A stretch of DNA of 34,730 nucleotides from Alphaproteobacteria bacterium (GTDB taxonomy: Bacteria > Pseudomonadota > Alphaproteobacteria > Rhizobiales > OSC116). The stretch lies in NCBI GenBank assembly GCA_002400495.2, contig NVQL02000081.1, forward strand, positions 1 to 34,730, read 5' to 3'. The position numbers were made by a program, and so were the translations under genes. Under the pieces are notes generated by a model. The model was not told the origin of the DNA. It searched no databases and saw only the letters and a program-made list of their open reading frames with translations. Shown here piece after piece: positions 15,482 to 24,575 of the stretch. Each line of letters starts with the position of its first letter. Within the stretch, counting starts at the first letter, position 1.

Positions 15482-16582
15482 TTAGTTTTTAATTTCTGCA
15501 GGTTCTGAAACCTGTTCCATCAAATCATTATTCCATTCTCCATCGACAACCACATGGCCTGTAGCGCCTTTAAGCACCGCTTCGATTAGGTTGTGATTGA
15601 CATAAGCATAAACGCCAGGTTGCTGGAATGTATAGAAGGCTGCGCCCGCGCTACCACCTGCTATCAACCAAGTTTCTAAATTGGTTTGTGGATCATCATC
15701 AAATGAGCCGCGTTCCCAAACATAATCACCGTGGCCACCAATGATATGGGGGCGGGTGTCGCGATTGGCTTGGCTATGGATGAATAATACGCTTTCACCA
15801 ACTTTAGCAGTCATGGCATTGTCACCTGTTAACGCACCGACCGCGCCGTTGAACACTTCATGGCTTGGGGTTAAGGTGGCCATCACTTCCATCATTTCTT
15901 CATAACCTTCAGATGGGCTGTCATAGAGTTTATATTCGCCTTCTTCATCTTTTGGGATGTAGAAATCTTGCTCACCAACATAATAGGCTTTGTCATATGT
16001 TAGAGATTCGCCATTTTTATCAGTTAAGCCTTCGCGTGGTAAAACCATAATCGCGCCGCTCATACCTGACACAACATGCCATGGGATCATGGTGCCGCCA
16101 GGTGCGCAATGGTAGATGAATGTACCAGATTTAGTGGCTTTAAACCGTAATGTCACTTCTTCACCCGGTGAAACATGGGTTAAACCGCCGCCACCAAGCG
16201 CACCAGTTGCGGCATGGAAATCAATGTTATGTTCTAGTGAATTACTTTCGGGGTTGATCAGGCGCAGTTCAACATAATCACCTTCATGCACCACCATAAG
16301 CGGGCCGGGCACTGTGCCAGCGTAGGTCATTGCCCATACTTTTGTGCCATCTTCATCAATTTCTAGGAGCTTTTCTTCGATTGTTATCTCGAATTTGACA
16401 AGCTTAGCATCACCTTGAGCGACTTGATTATGTTCCATCACCAATGGCGGCGCCAATAATGTGGGAGTGATCACTTCGAGCTTAGAAAGGTCAACTGCAA
16501 AGGCAGCACTCGTTGTCATTAACACTGCCACGCTTGCGGCAATAATATGTTTGGGGGAGATTTTTGTAATTAGGTTTAACAT
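15482..16582 (-). CDS. nirK: Copper-containing nitrite reductase
   Basis: NirK reduces nitrite to nitric oxide in the periplasm, the committing step of denitrification. It has 366 residues with a signal peptide (about 1-29, [18 protein letters not shown]). Two cupredoxin domains follow. Type 1 and type 2 copper ligands are visible in [11 protein letters not shown], in [18 protein letters not shown] (His, Cys, His and Met), and in the late histidine of [10 protein letters not shown]. The catalytic aspartate is in NIDFHA and the catalytic histidine is in [10 protein letters not shown]. All active residues are present, so the enzyme should work. GAGGA sits 7 bases before the ATG. An FNR/NNR-type box lies upstream and nirV follows. 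No nor, nap or nos gene is in the window. Confidence 0.97.
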   Translation of the reverse strand: MLNLITKISPKHIIAASVAVLMTTSAAFAVDLSKLEVITPTLLAPPLVMEHNQVAQGDAKLVKFEITIEEKLLEIDEDGTKVWAMTYAGTVPGPLMVVHEGDYVELRLINPESNSLEHNIDFHAATGALGGGGLTHVSPGEEVTLRFKATKSGTFIYHCAPGGTMIPWHVVSGMSGAIMVLPREGLTDKNGESLTYDKAYYVGEQDFYIPKDEEGEYKLYDSPSEGYEEMMEVMATLTPSHEVFNGAVGALTGDNAMTAKVGESVLFIHSQANRDTRPHIIGGHGDYVWERGSFDDDPQTNLETWLIAGGSAGAAFYTFQQPGVYAYVNHNLIEAVLKGATGHVVVDGEWNNDLMEQVSEPAEIKN

Positions 16583-16664
16583 TTTAAATCCTCATTTAAT
16601 GTGTTTACAAATGAAGATTACTGCCACCTAAATATAAAGGTAACATGACAAAAATACGCAGCAA

Positions 16665-16682
16665 CAAATTGTCGCAAATTTG
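16665..16682. repeat. Dyad next to the FNR/NNR box
   Basis: CAAATT (16665-16670) and AATTTG (16677-16682) form a perfect 6-base dyad with a 6-base spacer, one base from the FNR/NNR box on the nirK side. It would lie near the -35 region. It could be a second operator or chance in AT-rich DNA. Confidence 0.3.
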
Positions 16683-16683
16683 T

Positions 16684-16697
16684 TTGACATAGATCAA
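16684..16697. promoter_or_regulatory. FNR/NNR-type operator upstream of nirK
   Basis: TTGACATAGATCAA fits TTGAC-N4-ATCAA (read from nirK: TTGAT-N4-GTCAA), the dyad bound by FNR, NNR/NnrR and related low-oxygen or nitric-oxide regulators. Its centre is about 108 bases from the nirK start. A possible -10 (TATTTT, 16656-16651) would place the site near -46. Nitrite reductase promoters are classic targets. Confidence 0.75.
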
Positions 16698-16736
16698 ATA
16701 ATGGACAAAACTTATGCACCGCAAGGCTTTAGGCAT

Positions 16737-16760
16737 AAAAAAGCCCCAGAAAACTGAGGC
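16737..16760 (-). terminator. Terminator of the gyrA-coaD-ppi-ppi operon
   Basis: On the minus strand GCCTCAG (16760-16754) pairs with CTGGGGC (16749-16743), with one G-U pair, around a TTTT loop. A run of six T follows (16742-16737). It lies 19 bases after the stop of the second cyclophilin gene. It separates that operon from nirK. Confidence 0.85.
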
Positions 16761-16778
16761 TTTTAGATTTTTTAGGTT

Positions 16779-17249
16779 TTAAGCGTCTGAAGCAATATAG
16801 GCTTTGTTAATCACATCAGGGTTGCGCGGCGGCTCGCCTTTTGCCAACGCGTCAACATTATCCATGCCGTCAATCACTTTACCCCAATAGCTATATTGAC
16901 CATCAAGGAATGTTGCAGCATCAAGACAGATGAAAAATTGGCTAGATGCGCTATCTGGCATTTGTGAACGCGCCATGGAACATGCACCGCGCACATGTTT
17001 TTCCTTGCTAAATTCAGCTTTGATATTTTCACCAGAGCCGCCCATACCTGTGCCATCTGGGCAACCAGTTTGTGCCATAAAGCCGTCGATCACCCGATGG
17101 AAAATAATGCCATCATAAAAACCAGATTTAGCCAGTTTTTTAATTTGTGCCACATGCAATGGTGCAACTTCTGCATTCATTTCAATGACAATGTCACCCT
17201 TAGATGTTTCCAGAATCAATGTATCTTCTGGGTTTTGATAGTCGGCCAT
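16779..17249 (-). CDS. Cytoplasmic peptidyl-prolyl cis-trans isomerase (cyclophilin)
   Basis: Cyclophilins speed cis-trans isomerisation of X-Pro bonds. This copy has 156 residues and no signal peptide, so it should act in the cytoplasm. Active-site landmarks are FYDGIIFHRVIDGFMAQTG, SMARSQMPDSASSQFFICL and the WGKVIDGMD end. The start at 17249 is chosen because GGAG lies 6 bases before it; an upstream in-frame ATG at 17261 would add only four codons and lacks this site. It is the last gene of gyrA-coaD-ppi-ppi, 24 bases after the exported paralogue, and is followed by the terminator. The two cyclophilins share long identical stretches, so they look like an old tandem duplication with one copy sent to the periplasm. 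Confidence 0.95.
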   Translation of the reverse strand: MADYQNPEDTLILETSKGDIVIEMNAEVAPLHVAQIKKLAKSGFYDGIIFHRVIDGFMAQTGCPDGTGMGGSGENIKAEFSKEKHVRGACSMARSQMPDSASSQFFICLDAATFLDGQYSYWGKVIDGMDNVDALAKGEPPRNPDVINKAYIASDA

Positions 17250-17273
17250 TTGGCGCTCCATTTTAGTTAAATC

Positions 17274-17822
17274 TTATTCTTCGCTATATACTTTTAGCAT
17301 TTGGTCTGGGTTCGCTGGTGGCTCGCCCTTGGCAAGGGCGTCAACAGAGTTCATGCCGTCAACCACGTGCCCCCAAATTGTGTAATTATTATCAAGAAAC
17401 GCTCCGTCATCTAGCATAATAAAAAATTGGCTATTGGCACTATCGGGATGACCAGAACGCGCCATGCCAATTACGCCGCGTTCAAAGCTATATTTGGTGG
17501 TAAATTCGGCTTTCACATTGTCCATTTCACTGCCGCCACGGCCTGTACCCGTTGGGTCGCCGGTTTGCGCCATGAAGCCATCAATCACCCGATGGAAAAT
17601 AATGCCATCATAAAAACCTTCTTTAGCCAAAGTCTTGATGCGCTCCACATGCAAGGGGGCAACATCTGGCAGAAGTTGAATTTTAATGATGCCAGACTTT
17701 ACGTTAATATAAAGCGTATTGTCTTTGTTAAGGGTAGGGTAGCTATTGGCTGCAAGTGCGGAAGTTGCACTGAAAATCAGCACGATGCACGCGGCAAGGC
17801 CGAGTTTGAAAAATTGTTTCAT
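17274..17822 (-). CDS. Exported peptidyl-prolyl cis-trans isomerase (cyclophilin)
   Basis: A 182-residue cyclophilin with a clear signal peptide (MKQFFKLGLAACIVLIFSAT, cleavage near SALAANS), so it probably folds proteins in the periplasm like PpiA. The active-site arginine region FYDGIIFHRVIDGFMAQTG is identical to that of the downstream paralogue. GMARSGHPDSANSQFFIML and the WGHVVDGMNSVDALAKGEPP segment complete the fold. Its ATG shares one base with the coaD stop (TGATG), which implies translational coupling. Confidence 0.96.
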   Translation of the reverse strand: MKQFFKLGLAACIVLIFSATSALAANSYPTLNKDNTLYINVKSGIIKIQLLPDVAPLHVERIKTLAKEGFYDGIIFHRVIDGFMAQTGDPTGTGRGGSEMDNVKAEFTTKYSFERGVIGMARSGHPDSANSQFFIMLDDGAFLDNNYTIWGHVVDGMNSVDALAKGEPPANPDQMLKVYSEE

Positions 17823-18298
17823 CAGTTTAATTTCCTTTTGATACTATTAACGATATTCTCAGGCACGAATTTGGAAATATCACCTTCCATTTTGGCGATT
17901 TGCCGCACTATAGATGAAGAAATATGGCCAAATTGTGGGTCGGCAAACAGATTTATGGTCTCAATGCCTGAAAGCTGGCCGTTCATAGTCGCCATGGTTT
18001 TTTCATATTCAAAATCTTGACCATTGCGAATGGAGCGTATTAGAAAATTGGCATTTTGACGTTTGGCTTCATCCACCAATAGGCCATCGAATGTCACCAA
18101 CTTCAGCCTGTCAGATTTCACTGTTTCGGCAATCAAATCTAACCGTTCTTGTGGTGTGAATAGGGCGGCTTTGCTATGTTGTGCGCCAATGGCGATCACC
18201 AGCGTGTCAACAATGCCTAAACATCTTTCAATAATGTCTATATGCCCGAAGGTGATTGGGTCAAAACTGCCTGCAAATACGCCGATACTATTTGTCAT
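17822..18298 (-). CDS. coaD: Phosphopantetheine adenylyltransferase
   Basis: CoaD transfers AMP from ATP to 4'-phosphopantetheine, the penultimate step of coenzyme A synthesis. It has 158 residues, normal for the family. Nucleotidyltransferase motifs are GSFDPITFGHIDII (TxGH-type site) and ISSSIVRQIA (the ISSTxxR motif). LIRSIRNGQDFEYE corresponds to the substrate-binding LRNGxDFEYE segment. It starts 3 bases after the gyrA stop and overlaps the next gene by one base. The order gyrA-coaD-ppi-ppi is a recurring alphaproteobacterial arrangement. Confidence 0.97.
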   Translation of the reverse strand: MTNSIGVFAGSFDPITFGHIDIIERCLGIVDTLVIAIGAQHSKAALFTPQERLDLIAETVKSDRLKLVTFDGLLVDEAKRQNANFLIRSIRNGQDFEYEKTMATMNGQLSGIETINLFADPQFGHISSSIVRQIAKMEGDISKFVPENIVNSIKRKLN

Positions 18299-18301
18299 GA
18301 T

Positions 18302-21175
18302 TTACTCTTCACTTTGCCCAGCGTCACCTGCTTCATTCGCATTGGTTTCTGGTGTCTCTGTGTTTGAAACTTCTGCATCAACGCCATCATTTGAAACTTC
18401 TGTATTAATATCATCAGCTTGTTCGTCATCGCCTTCAATGTCAGATATCCGACCGACTGAAACCACTTCTTCTTTCTTAGCGGTTTTAAAGATGGTCACA
18501 CCTTGTGTGCTACGTCCACCAATGCGGATGTCTTTGAGCGGACATCTAATCAATTGCCCGCCATTGGTCACCAACATAATTTGGTCAGCTTCATCAACAG
18601 GGAAAGAGGCGATTAAATTGCCGTTACGTTCAGATATGCCCATTGCAACAATGCCTTTGCCACCACGGCCTGTACGGCGATACTCATAGGCATTGGTACG
18701 CTTACCAAAACCATTTTTCGAAATTGTCAGAATAAATTCTTCACGCTCTTGCAAGAAGGCAATGCGCTCTTCAGTTAAAACAATCGCTTCGTCATCAGCT
18801 GCGTCATCGTCATCATTGGTTTCAACAATTTCTGCAACCTCATCATTGCCTTCGTGTGCCAACATGCGGCGTAAATTGTTAGAATGCTTCACATAGGCAC
18901 GTGCTTCGGGCGATTGAATGTCTATATGGTTTAAGATTGCCATTGAGATCACTTCAACATCTTTATCCAGCCGTATACCGCGCACACCAGCTGATGAGCG
19001 GCCAACAAATACCCGCACATCACTCACCGCAAAGCGGATTGAGCGACCAGCGGTTGTGGCTAACAACACGTCGTTTTCATCGGTACAAATTTGCACGCTG
19101 ACAATCTCGTCACCTTCAGGCAGTTTCATGGCGATTTTACCGCCTTTATTGACCTGCACAAAATCTGACAATTCATTACGCCTTACATTGCCAAATTTAG
19201 TGGCAAACATAATGTTCAATTCACTGCTATCTTCATCAGCATTGGGCAATGGCATAATGGTGGTGATTTTTTCACCTTGGTCAAGCGGCAACAAGTTAAT
19301 CAGCGCTTTACCGATAGAGGTCGGGCTGCCAATTGGCAAACGCCAGACTTTTAACTTATAAACCATGCCTTTAGATGAGAAAAACAGAACGGGTGTATGA
19401 GTGTTGAGCACAAAGATACTGGTTACAAAATCTTCATCGCGCGTGTTCATACCGGAGCGGCCTTTGCCACCACGGCGCTGCGCGCGGTACGTGTTTAGTG
19501 CCACGCGTTTGATATAGCCTTTATGCGATACTGTTACCACCATGTCTTCTTTGGGGATCAGGTCTTCGTCATCAAAATCACCCAGAGTTTCTAAAATTTC
19601 GGTGAGTCTTGGGGTGGCAAATTCGTCTTTAATTTCAGTCAATTCTTCGCGAATGATGTTCATCACCCGTTCGCGAGAGCCTAAGATATCGAGATAATCT
19701 TTAATCTCTTCGCCTAATTTATTCAGCTCATCGCCAATTTCATTCATGCCCAATGCGGTTAAGCGTGCAAGGCGCAGCTCTAAAATGGCGCGGGCTTGAA
19801 CTTCGGACAATCTATAAGTGCCATCAGCGCTGATCATATGGCGTGGGTCGGCAATCAATAGAATGAGTGGTTCAACATCGCCCACAGGCCAATGGCGTTC
19901 CATCAGTTGTTCACGTGCGGTTTGTGGGTTTGGCGCGTTACGAATGAGCTTAATAATCTCATCAATATTAGCCACAGCAATGGCCAGACCAACCAAAACA
20001 TGCGCCCGATCACGGGCTTTGTTGAGTAAGAATTTGGTGCGGCGGGTCACCACTTCTTCGCGGAATTCTACAAAATAACTCAGGAATTGTTGTAGATTCA
20101 GCAGGCCAGGGCGGCCATGGTTAAGTGCCACCATATTACAACCAAAGCTGGTTTGTAACTGACTATAACGGTATAGTTGGTTGATGATCACTTCAGGCAC
20201 TGCATCGCGTTTGACTTCGATCACAATGCGCATGCCATCACGGTCAGATTCATCGCGAATGTCTGAGATGCCTTCAACTCGTTTGTCACGCACAAGCTCA
20301 GCAATTTTTTCAATCAATGTGGTTTTATTGACTTGGAATGGGATTTCAGTGATCACGATAGCATCACGGTCTTTGCGAATTTCTTCGACCGATAATTTTG
20401 CCCGCATCATCACCGAGCCACGGCCTGTTTCGTAAGCCGACTTAATGCCTGCTGTGCCTAATATATAACCACCCGTTGGAAAATCAGGACCTTTGATAAT
20501 CTCGTTCAGTTCAGGCACTGAGATTTGCGGGTTGTCAACCATAGCGAGGGTTGCATCAATAATCTCGCCCATATTATGCGGCGGAATGTTGGTCGCCATA
20601 CCCACGGCAATACCGCCAGCACCATTGATTAATAGATTGGGGAAGCGAGATGGCAAAACAGCAGGCTCTTGCTCGCTATTGTCATAGTTTTCTTGAAACT
20701 CAACCGTGTCTTTATCCAAATCGGACATTAAAGCATGCGCGACTTTTTCCATCCGCACTTCGGTATAACGCATCGCCGCAGCTTTATCGCCATCGACCGA
20801 ACCAAAATTGCCTTGCCCATCAAGTAAGGGCAAACGCAACGAGAAATGTTGCGCCATACGCACCAAAGCGTCATAAATAGATTGGTCACCATGCGGATGG
20901 TATTTACCGATCACATCACCGACCACACGAGCCGATTTTCTATAGGCTTTGTTCCAGTCATAACTATTTTCGTGCATTGAATATAATATACGTCTATGCA
21001 CGGGCTTAAGGCCATCTCTTACATCTGGTAATGCACGGCTTACAATCACGCTCATGGCATAGTCAAGATAAGATTTTTTCATCTCATCTTCGATGTTGAC
21101 TAAAGTCACATCGCTAGGCAATTCTGCTGGTGTTTGTGGTGAATTTTCGTCTGATGGAGTTTCGTTATCTGACAC
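18302..21175 (-). CDS. gyrA: DNA gyrase subunit A
   Basis: GyrA is the DNA-cutting and rejoining subunit of gyrase, which adds negative supercoils. It has 957 residues with a GTG start. The N-terminal domain has [21 protein letters not shown] and the catalytic tyrosine in [11 protein letters not shown] (Y137). The C-terminal pinwheel carries the GyrA box QRRGGKG (566-572). The quinolone region reads [16 protein letters not shown]: glutamine 98 replaces the serine at E. coli position 83, while the aspartate at 87 is kept (D102). The protein is longer than E. coli GyrA (875) because of an acidic insertion ([11 protein letters not shown]) between late pinwheel blades and an acidic tail rich in D, E and N. 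It heads the operon with coaD and two cyclophilins. Confidence 0.98.
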   Translation of the reverse strand: MSDNETPSDENSPQTPAELPSDVTLVNIEDEMKKSYLDYAMSVIVSRALPDVRDGLKPVHRRILYSMHENSYDWNKAYRKSARVVGDVIGKYHPHGDQSIYDALVRMAQHFSLRLPLLDGQGNFGSVDGDKAAAMRYTEVRMEKVAHALMSDLDKDTVEFQENYDNSEQEPAVLPSRFPNLLINGAGGIAVGMATNIPPHNMGEIIDATLAMVDNPQISVPELNEIIKGPDFPTGGYILGTAGIKSAYETGRGSVMMRAKLSVEEIRKDRDAIVITEIPFQVNKTTLIEKIAELVRDKRVEGISDIRDESDRDGMRIVIEVKRDAVPEVIINQLYRYSQLQTSFGCNMVALNHGRPGLLNLQQFLSYFVEFREEVVTRRTKFLLNKARDRAHVLVGLAIAVANIDEIIKLIRNAPNPQTAREQLMERHWPVGDVEPLILLIADPRHMISADGTYRLSEVQARAILELRLARLTALGMNEIGDELNKLGEEIKDYLDILGSRERVMNIIREELTEIKDEFATPRLTEILETLGDFDDEDLIPKEDMVVTVSHKGYIKRVALNTYRAQRRGGKGRSGMNTRDEDFVTSIFVLNTHTPVLFFSSKGMVYKLKVWRLPIGSPTSIGKALINLLPLDQGEKITTIMPLPNADEDSSELNIMFATKFGNVRRNELSDFVQVNKGGKIAMKLPEGDEIVSVQICTDENDVLLATTAGRSIRFAVSDVRVFVGRSSAGVRGIRLDKDVEVISMAILNHIDIQSPEARAYVKHSNNLRRMLAHEGNDEVAEIVETNDDDDAADDEAIVLTEERIAFLQEREEFILTISKNGFGKRTNAYEYRRTGRGGKGIVAMGISERNGNLIASFPVDEADQIMLVTNGGQLIRCPLKDIRIGGRSTQGVTIFKTAKKEEVVSVGRISDIEGDDEQADDINTEVSNDGVDAEVSNTETPETNANEAGDAGQSEE

Positions 21176-21364
21176 TATATTTATACCATATGCAATTGAA
21201 TGATTCGAACTATAACTATACGCTATAGGTCATGATTATCGAAGTGATTAATGAGGAATTACCGCCCTTTGGCTTTTAAATTTAGATTTTCCCCACAGAA
21301 TCATTTAAACACACTGTAAAATCACAAATTCAAGTTGTTTTACTATGATTTAACGAGGTGTTAT

Positions 21365-22297
21365 ATGTCCGCACATGGCTCAAAAAAAGTAATTTATGCA
21401 GCGCTTGCGGGTAATTTACTTATTTCGATCATTAAGTTTGGTGCAGCCATCTTTACAAAAAGCTCTGCCATGATGTCAGAGGCCATCCATTCACTGGTCG
21501 ATACTGGCAACCAAATTTTACTTCTATACGGCATGAGCAAGTCTAAAAAGGCGGCTGATAAGGAACATCCATTCGGTTATGGCATGGAATTGTACTTTTG
21601 GAGTTTTATTGTTGCCATTTCAGTATTTGGTTTGGGCGCCACAGTGTCGTTATATGAGGGCATTGAGAAAATTCTACACCCACACGAAATTCAAAATGCC
21701 TATATAAATTACATTGTGCTTTCTGCCTCATTTGTTTTTGAGGCTATTGTTTGGTATGTGGCGCTTAAAGAGTTTAACCTACAACGCGGCAAGGGGAGTG
21801 TGTGGAGTAGTATTAAAAACTCAAAGGACCCCACAACCTTTGTGGTGCTGTTTGAAGATAGTGCCGCATTGCTTGGCCTACTGGTTGCCTTGTTTGGTGT
21901 TTATATGGCCGACCAGATGAATTTACCGATTTTTGATGGCATTGCTTCGGTGGTGATTGGGCTTATTTTGGCGGGCACTGCGCTTATTTTAGCTCGTGAA
22001 ACCAAAGGGCTGCTCATAGGTGAGGCGGCATCAGATGAGCTTGATGAGCGGGTACGTGAGATTGTGGCGGAAGATGACAGCATTATTGGCATCAACGAAT
22101 TGCGCAGCATGCATATGGGGCCACATGATATTTTATTGGCTTTAAGCTTAGATTTTAATGACGAGATTAGTGCGGGTGAAGTTGAACAAAGCATCACTGA
22201 ACTAGAACGAAACATTAAAAATGATTATCCAGATGTTAAACGTATCTTCATCGAAGTGCAGTCTCTCACTGACCATATAGAATTTGATGAAGAATAG
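21365..22297 (+). CDS. Cation diffusion facilitator family transporter (ZnT9-like)
   Basis: CDF proteins export divalent metals (Zn, Mn, Fe, Co) in exchange for protons. It has 310 residues from the ATG at 21365, behind GAGG at 21355-21358; an upstream ATG at 21335 lacks such a site. The transmembrane helices span about 8-32, 36-55, 75-97, 111-133, 158-181 and 187-210. Helix 2 has SEAIHSLVDTGNQ (H42, D46). In helix 5 the usual HxxxD or DxxxD is replaced by FEDSAALLGL (E164, D165), as in the SLC30A9/ZnT9-like branch. A C-terminal cytoplasmic ferredoxin-like domain follows (about 212-303). The substrate cannot be told from sequence. It is divergent from gyrA and convergent with the next gene (6-base gap). 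Confidence 0.9.
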   Translation: MSAHGSKKVIYAALAGNLLISIIKFGAAIFTKSSAMMSEAIHSLVDTGNQILLLYGMSKSKKAADKEHPFGYGMELYFWSFIVAISVFGLGATVSLYEGIEKILHPHEIQNAYINYIVLSASFVFEAIVWYVALKEFNLQRGKGSVWSSIKNSKDPTTFVVLFEDSAALLGLLVALFGVYMADQMNLPIFDGIASVVIGLILAGTALILARETKGLLIGEAASDELDERVREIVAEDDSIIGINELRSMHMGPHDILLALSLDFNDEISAGEVEQSITELERNIKNDYPDVKRIFIEVQSLTDHIEFDEE

Positions 22298-22303
22298 TGA
22301 AAT

Positions 22304-22975
22304 CTAATCAATTGATGTGGTTTGCAGGTTGGCGAATTCATTGTCGTATTTGCAAGCAATTTCGTTAAATTTAAGCTCGGCACAGAATTGCAATGACAGG
22401 CTGAGGCCGCCAAATTTACCAACAACTAAGTTATAGACGTCATTAACATCATCATAATAATATCCTGCTTCATGGTCGGTAAACAGTTCAACATTCTGGT
22501 TTTTGATCGAATACCATAGATCTAAAATTGTTGAAGTGCTATTGCCTTGCCCCAAAAATACCGAATAGTAATTTTTTTCTTCGACCAAACTACTACTGGC
22601 GGCTCCTTTGCCAATATTGGGTGTAAAAGCCGGGGCGGCGTTACTAACGGGCAAACTTATGTTAGTGATGGATGCTGTGGGCAGATTATCGCCACCAGCA
22701 GAAAAATTATTTCCAGCAATTTGACGGTTTAATTTATTAAAATTAGCGGTTTTAATCGCATTGTCAAAACCGCCTTCGCTAATCACCAAGCCACCCACAG
22801 TGCCTATTGAAATAACCGCTGCTAACACCCAAGACAAAAAGTAATAATTACTTACGCGGTTACTGACCTTATCTTTCTTATCTGGCAGATGAAGATCCGT
22901 CATAAGTGGCCGTGATTTTATATTTGAAGCCATTCTTTTTACTCTAGACTTTTGAATCTTTTTTTTACTGTTCAT
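22304..22975 (-). CDS. Single-pass membrane protein with SPOR-like C-terminal domain
   Basis: A 223-residue protein. The N-terminus is strongly basic (MNSKKKIQKSRVKRM) and cytoplasmic by charge. One transmembrane helix is at about 46-68 (YYFLSWVLAAVISIGTVGGL). A Ser/Asn/Ala-rich linker follows. The C-terminal domain (about 134-215) has the two-repeat look of SPOR domains: YYSVFLGQGNSTSTILDLWY, then YNLVVGKFGGLSLSLQFCAE ending in C-x9-C. SPOR domains bind denuded peptidoglycan, often at division sites. The match is by pattern only and the domain is divergent. An internal ATG at 22933 could be the start instead. The gene is divergent from glmU. Confidence 0.65.
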   Translation of the reverse strand: MNSKKKIQKSRVKRMASNIKSRPLMTDLHLPDKKDKVSNRVSNYYFLSWVLAAVISIGTVGGLVISEGGFDNAIKTANFNKLNRQIAGNNFSAGGDNLPTASITNISLPVSNAAPAFTPNIGKGAASSSLVEEKNYYSVFLGQGNSTSTILDLWYSIKNQNVELFTDHEAGYYYDDVNDVYNLVVGKFGGLSLSLQFCAELKFNEIACKYDNEFANLQTTSID

Positions 22976-23135
22976 TTTGACGTATTACCTATAAATCTGT
23001 GGTAAAATAGAATATGTATATAGTTATATGGATTCGCCTCATTAGTAAATCGATAAACATTTATTTAATTGTAATATATTTATGTTTAACAATCCCTTTA
23101 TAGAGCGCGAAAAAAATAATAAAATTTGGGGTAAA

Positions 23136-24509
23136 ATGGCAAATACTGATGCAATCACTTGTATAATTTTAGCCGCGGGCAGGGGCACGCGAATGAAATC
23201 TAAAACTCATAAAGTCATGCATGAAGTTGGTGGGTTGCCTTTGGTTGGGCACGCACTTAGGCTGTGCCAAGATAAATTGGCAGCAGGCAATGTTACTGTG
23301 GTTGCTGACCCAGATGAGCCTTTAACTCTAGAATATATCCATAATAACAGTGATGCAGAAGTTACATTTCAAGCCGAAAAACTAGGCACTGGCCATGCTG
23401 TGCTCATGGCTAAACAGCAAATTGCCGCCGCTGCAAAACATAGCCCTGATAGCGCGATTATCATATTATATGCTGACACACCATTTGTTGAAGTTAGCAC
23501 TTTGGAGTTAATGGCTGGCAAGATAAAATCGGGTGATGATGTGGTGGTATTGGGGTTTGAACCAAATGATGCTGCCCAATATGGCCGTTTGTTAACCCGC
23601 GATAATGGTGAGCTAATTGCCATCAGAGAATTTAAAGATGCAAGTGATGACGAGCGCAAGGTAGGTTTGTGCAATGCGGGCATTATGGCCTTTAAAGCCA
23701 AACATTTAAATCAGTTATTGGCAAAAATTGACAATAAAAATGCGGCGGGTGAATATTATCTTACCGATTGTGTTGAGATTGCCAAATCACTCAATCTAAA
23801 AGCCAGCGTCACTATATGTGCAGAAGTTGAAACTTTGGGTGTTAACGATCGTGTTCAATTGGCTGAAGCAGAAACTATTTACCAAAATAAATTGCGTGAT
23901 CACGCCATGCGGAGCGGGGTTACACTTATTGACCCTTCTAGTGTTTATTTATCGGCCAACGCGTTGATTGGCAGCGATGTGACCATTGAACCAAATGTTA
24001 TTATTAAAGGCTATGTTAGCATTGAATCTGGGGCGAATATTCTGGCTTTTTCTCACATTGAAGGCAGTAAAACCCACCCCATAACCATTGGCAGCCATGC
24101 CAATATCGGGCCTTATGCTAGGTTGCGTGAAGGCACACATATTGGCAAAAACGGTAAAATTGGTAATTTTGTTGAAACCAAAAAAGCCACCATTCATCAA
24201 GGTGCCAAAGTCAATCACCTTAGCTATATTGGTGATGCCGAAGTGGGCGAGAAAGCCAATATCGGCGCGGGTACAATTACTTGCAATTATGATGGTTTTA
24301 ATAAAGCCAAAACTGTTATCGGCAAGGGTGCATTTATTGGCTCCAACAGCTCTTTGGTTGCCCCTGTGATTATCGCTGATGGAGCTTATGTCGGTTCGGG
24401 CAGCGTGATTACCAAGGATGTGCAAGCAGATGCATTGGCGGTAACACGAGCTAAACAAGTGGAAATTGCTCAATGGGCAGCTAAATTTAGACAGAAAAAT
24501 GATAAGTAA
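23136..24509 (+). CDS. glmU: Bifunctional UDP-N-acetylglucosamine pyrophosphorylase / glucosamine-1-phosphate acetyltransferase
   Basis: GlmU acetylates glucosamine-1-phosphate and then makes UDP-GlcNAc, the precursor of peptidoglycan and lipopolysaccharide. The ATG at 23136 gives 457 residues, the usual length, with GGGG at 23128-23131 before it; an ATG at 23082 would add 18 atypical residues. The N-terminal nucleotidyltransferase has LAAGRGTRMKS, FQAEKLGTGHAVLMA and YADTPF. The C-terminal left-handed beta-helix of hexapeptide repeats contains LSYIGDAEVGEKANIGAGTI, CNYDGFNK and the acetyltransferase region GAFIGSNSSLVAPV. It is followed after 66 bases by glmS, so the two pathway enzymes are next to each other in order. 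Confidence 0.97.
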   Translation: MANTDAITCIILAAGRGTRMKSKTHKVMHEVGGLPLVGHALRLCQDKLAAGNVTVVADPDEPLTLEYIHNNSDAEVTFQAEKLGTGHAVLMAKQQIAAAAKHSPDSAIIILYADTPFVEVSTLELMAGKIKSGDDVVVLGFEPNDAAQYGRLLTRDNGELIAIREFKDASDDERKVGLCNAGIMAFKAKHLNQLLAKIDNKNAAGEYYLTDCVEIAKSLNLKASVTICAEVETLGVNDRVQLAEAETIYQNKLRDHAMRSGVTLIDPSSVYLSANALIGSDVTIEPNVIIKGYVSIESGANILAFSHIEGSKTHPITIGSHANIGPYARLREGTHIGKNGKIGNFVETKKATIHQGAKVNHLSYIGDAEVGEKANIGAGTITCNYDGFNKAKTVIGKGAFIGSNSSLVAPVIIADGAYVGSGSVITKDVQADALAVTRAKQVEIAQWAAKFRQKNDK

Positions 24510-24575
24510 ACCTTCAATTTGACCAAATTAATAATTAGAAATTATATTCACAATTAAAGATCGAAAGAATTTATT

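Noticed and set aside
21289-21297. TTCCCCACA resembling a DnaA box near gyrA
   Set aside because: Two mismatches to TTATCCACA, a single copy, and no AT-rich origin-like cluster or dnaA/dnaN genes nearby.
22976-23135. Search for a regulatory element between the SPOR-like gene and glmU
   Set aside because: AT-rich with several TATA-like strings, but no promoter pair or dyad that stands above chance.
24510-24575. glmS ribozyme in the glmS leader
   Set aside because: Only 66 bases lie between glmU and glmS. That is too short for the known fold, which is also mainly found in Gram-positive bacteria.
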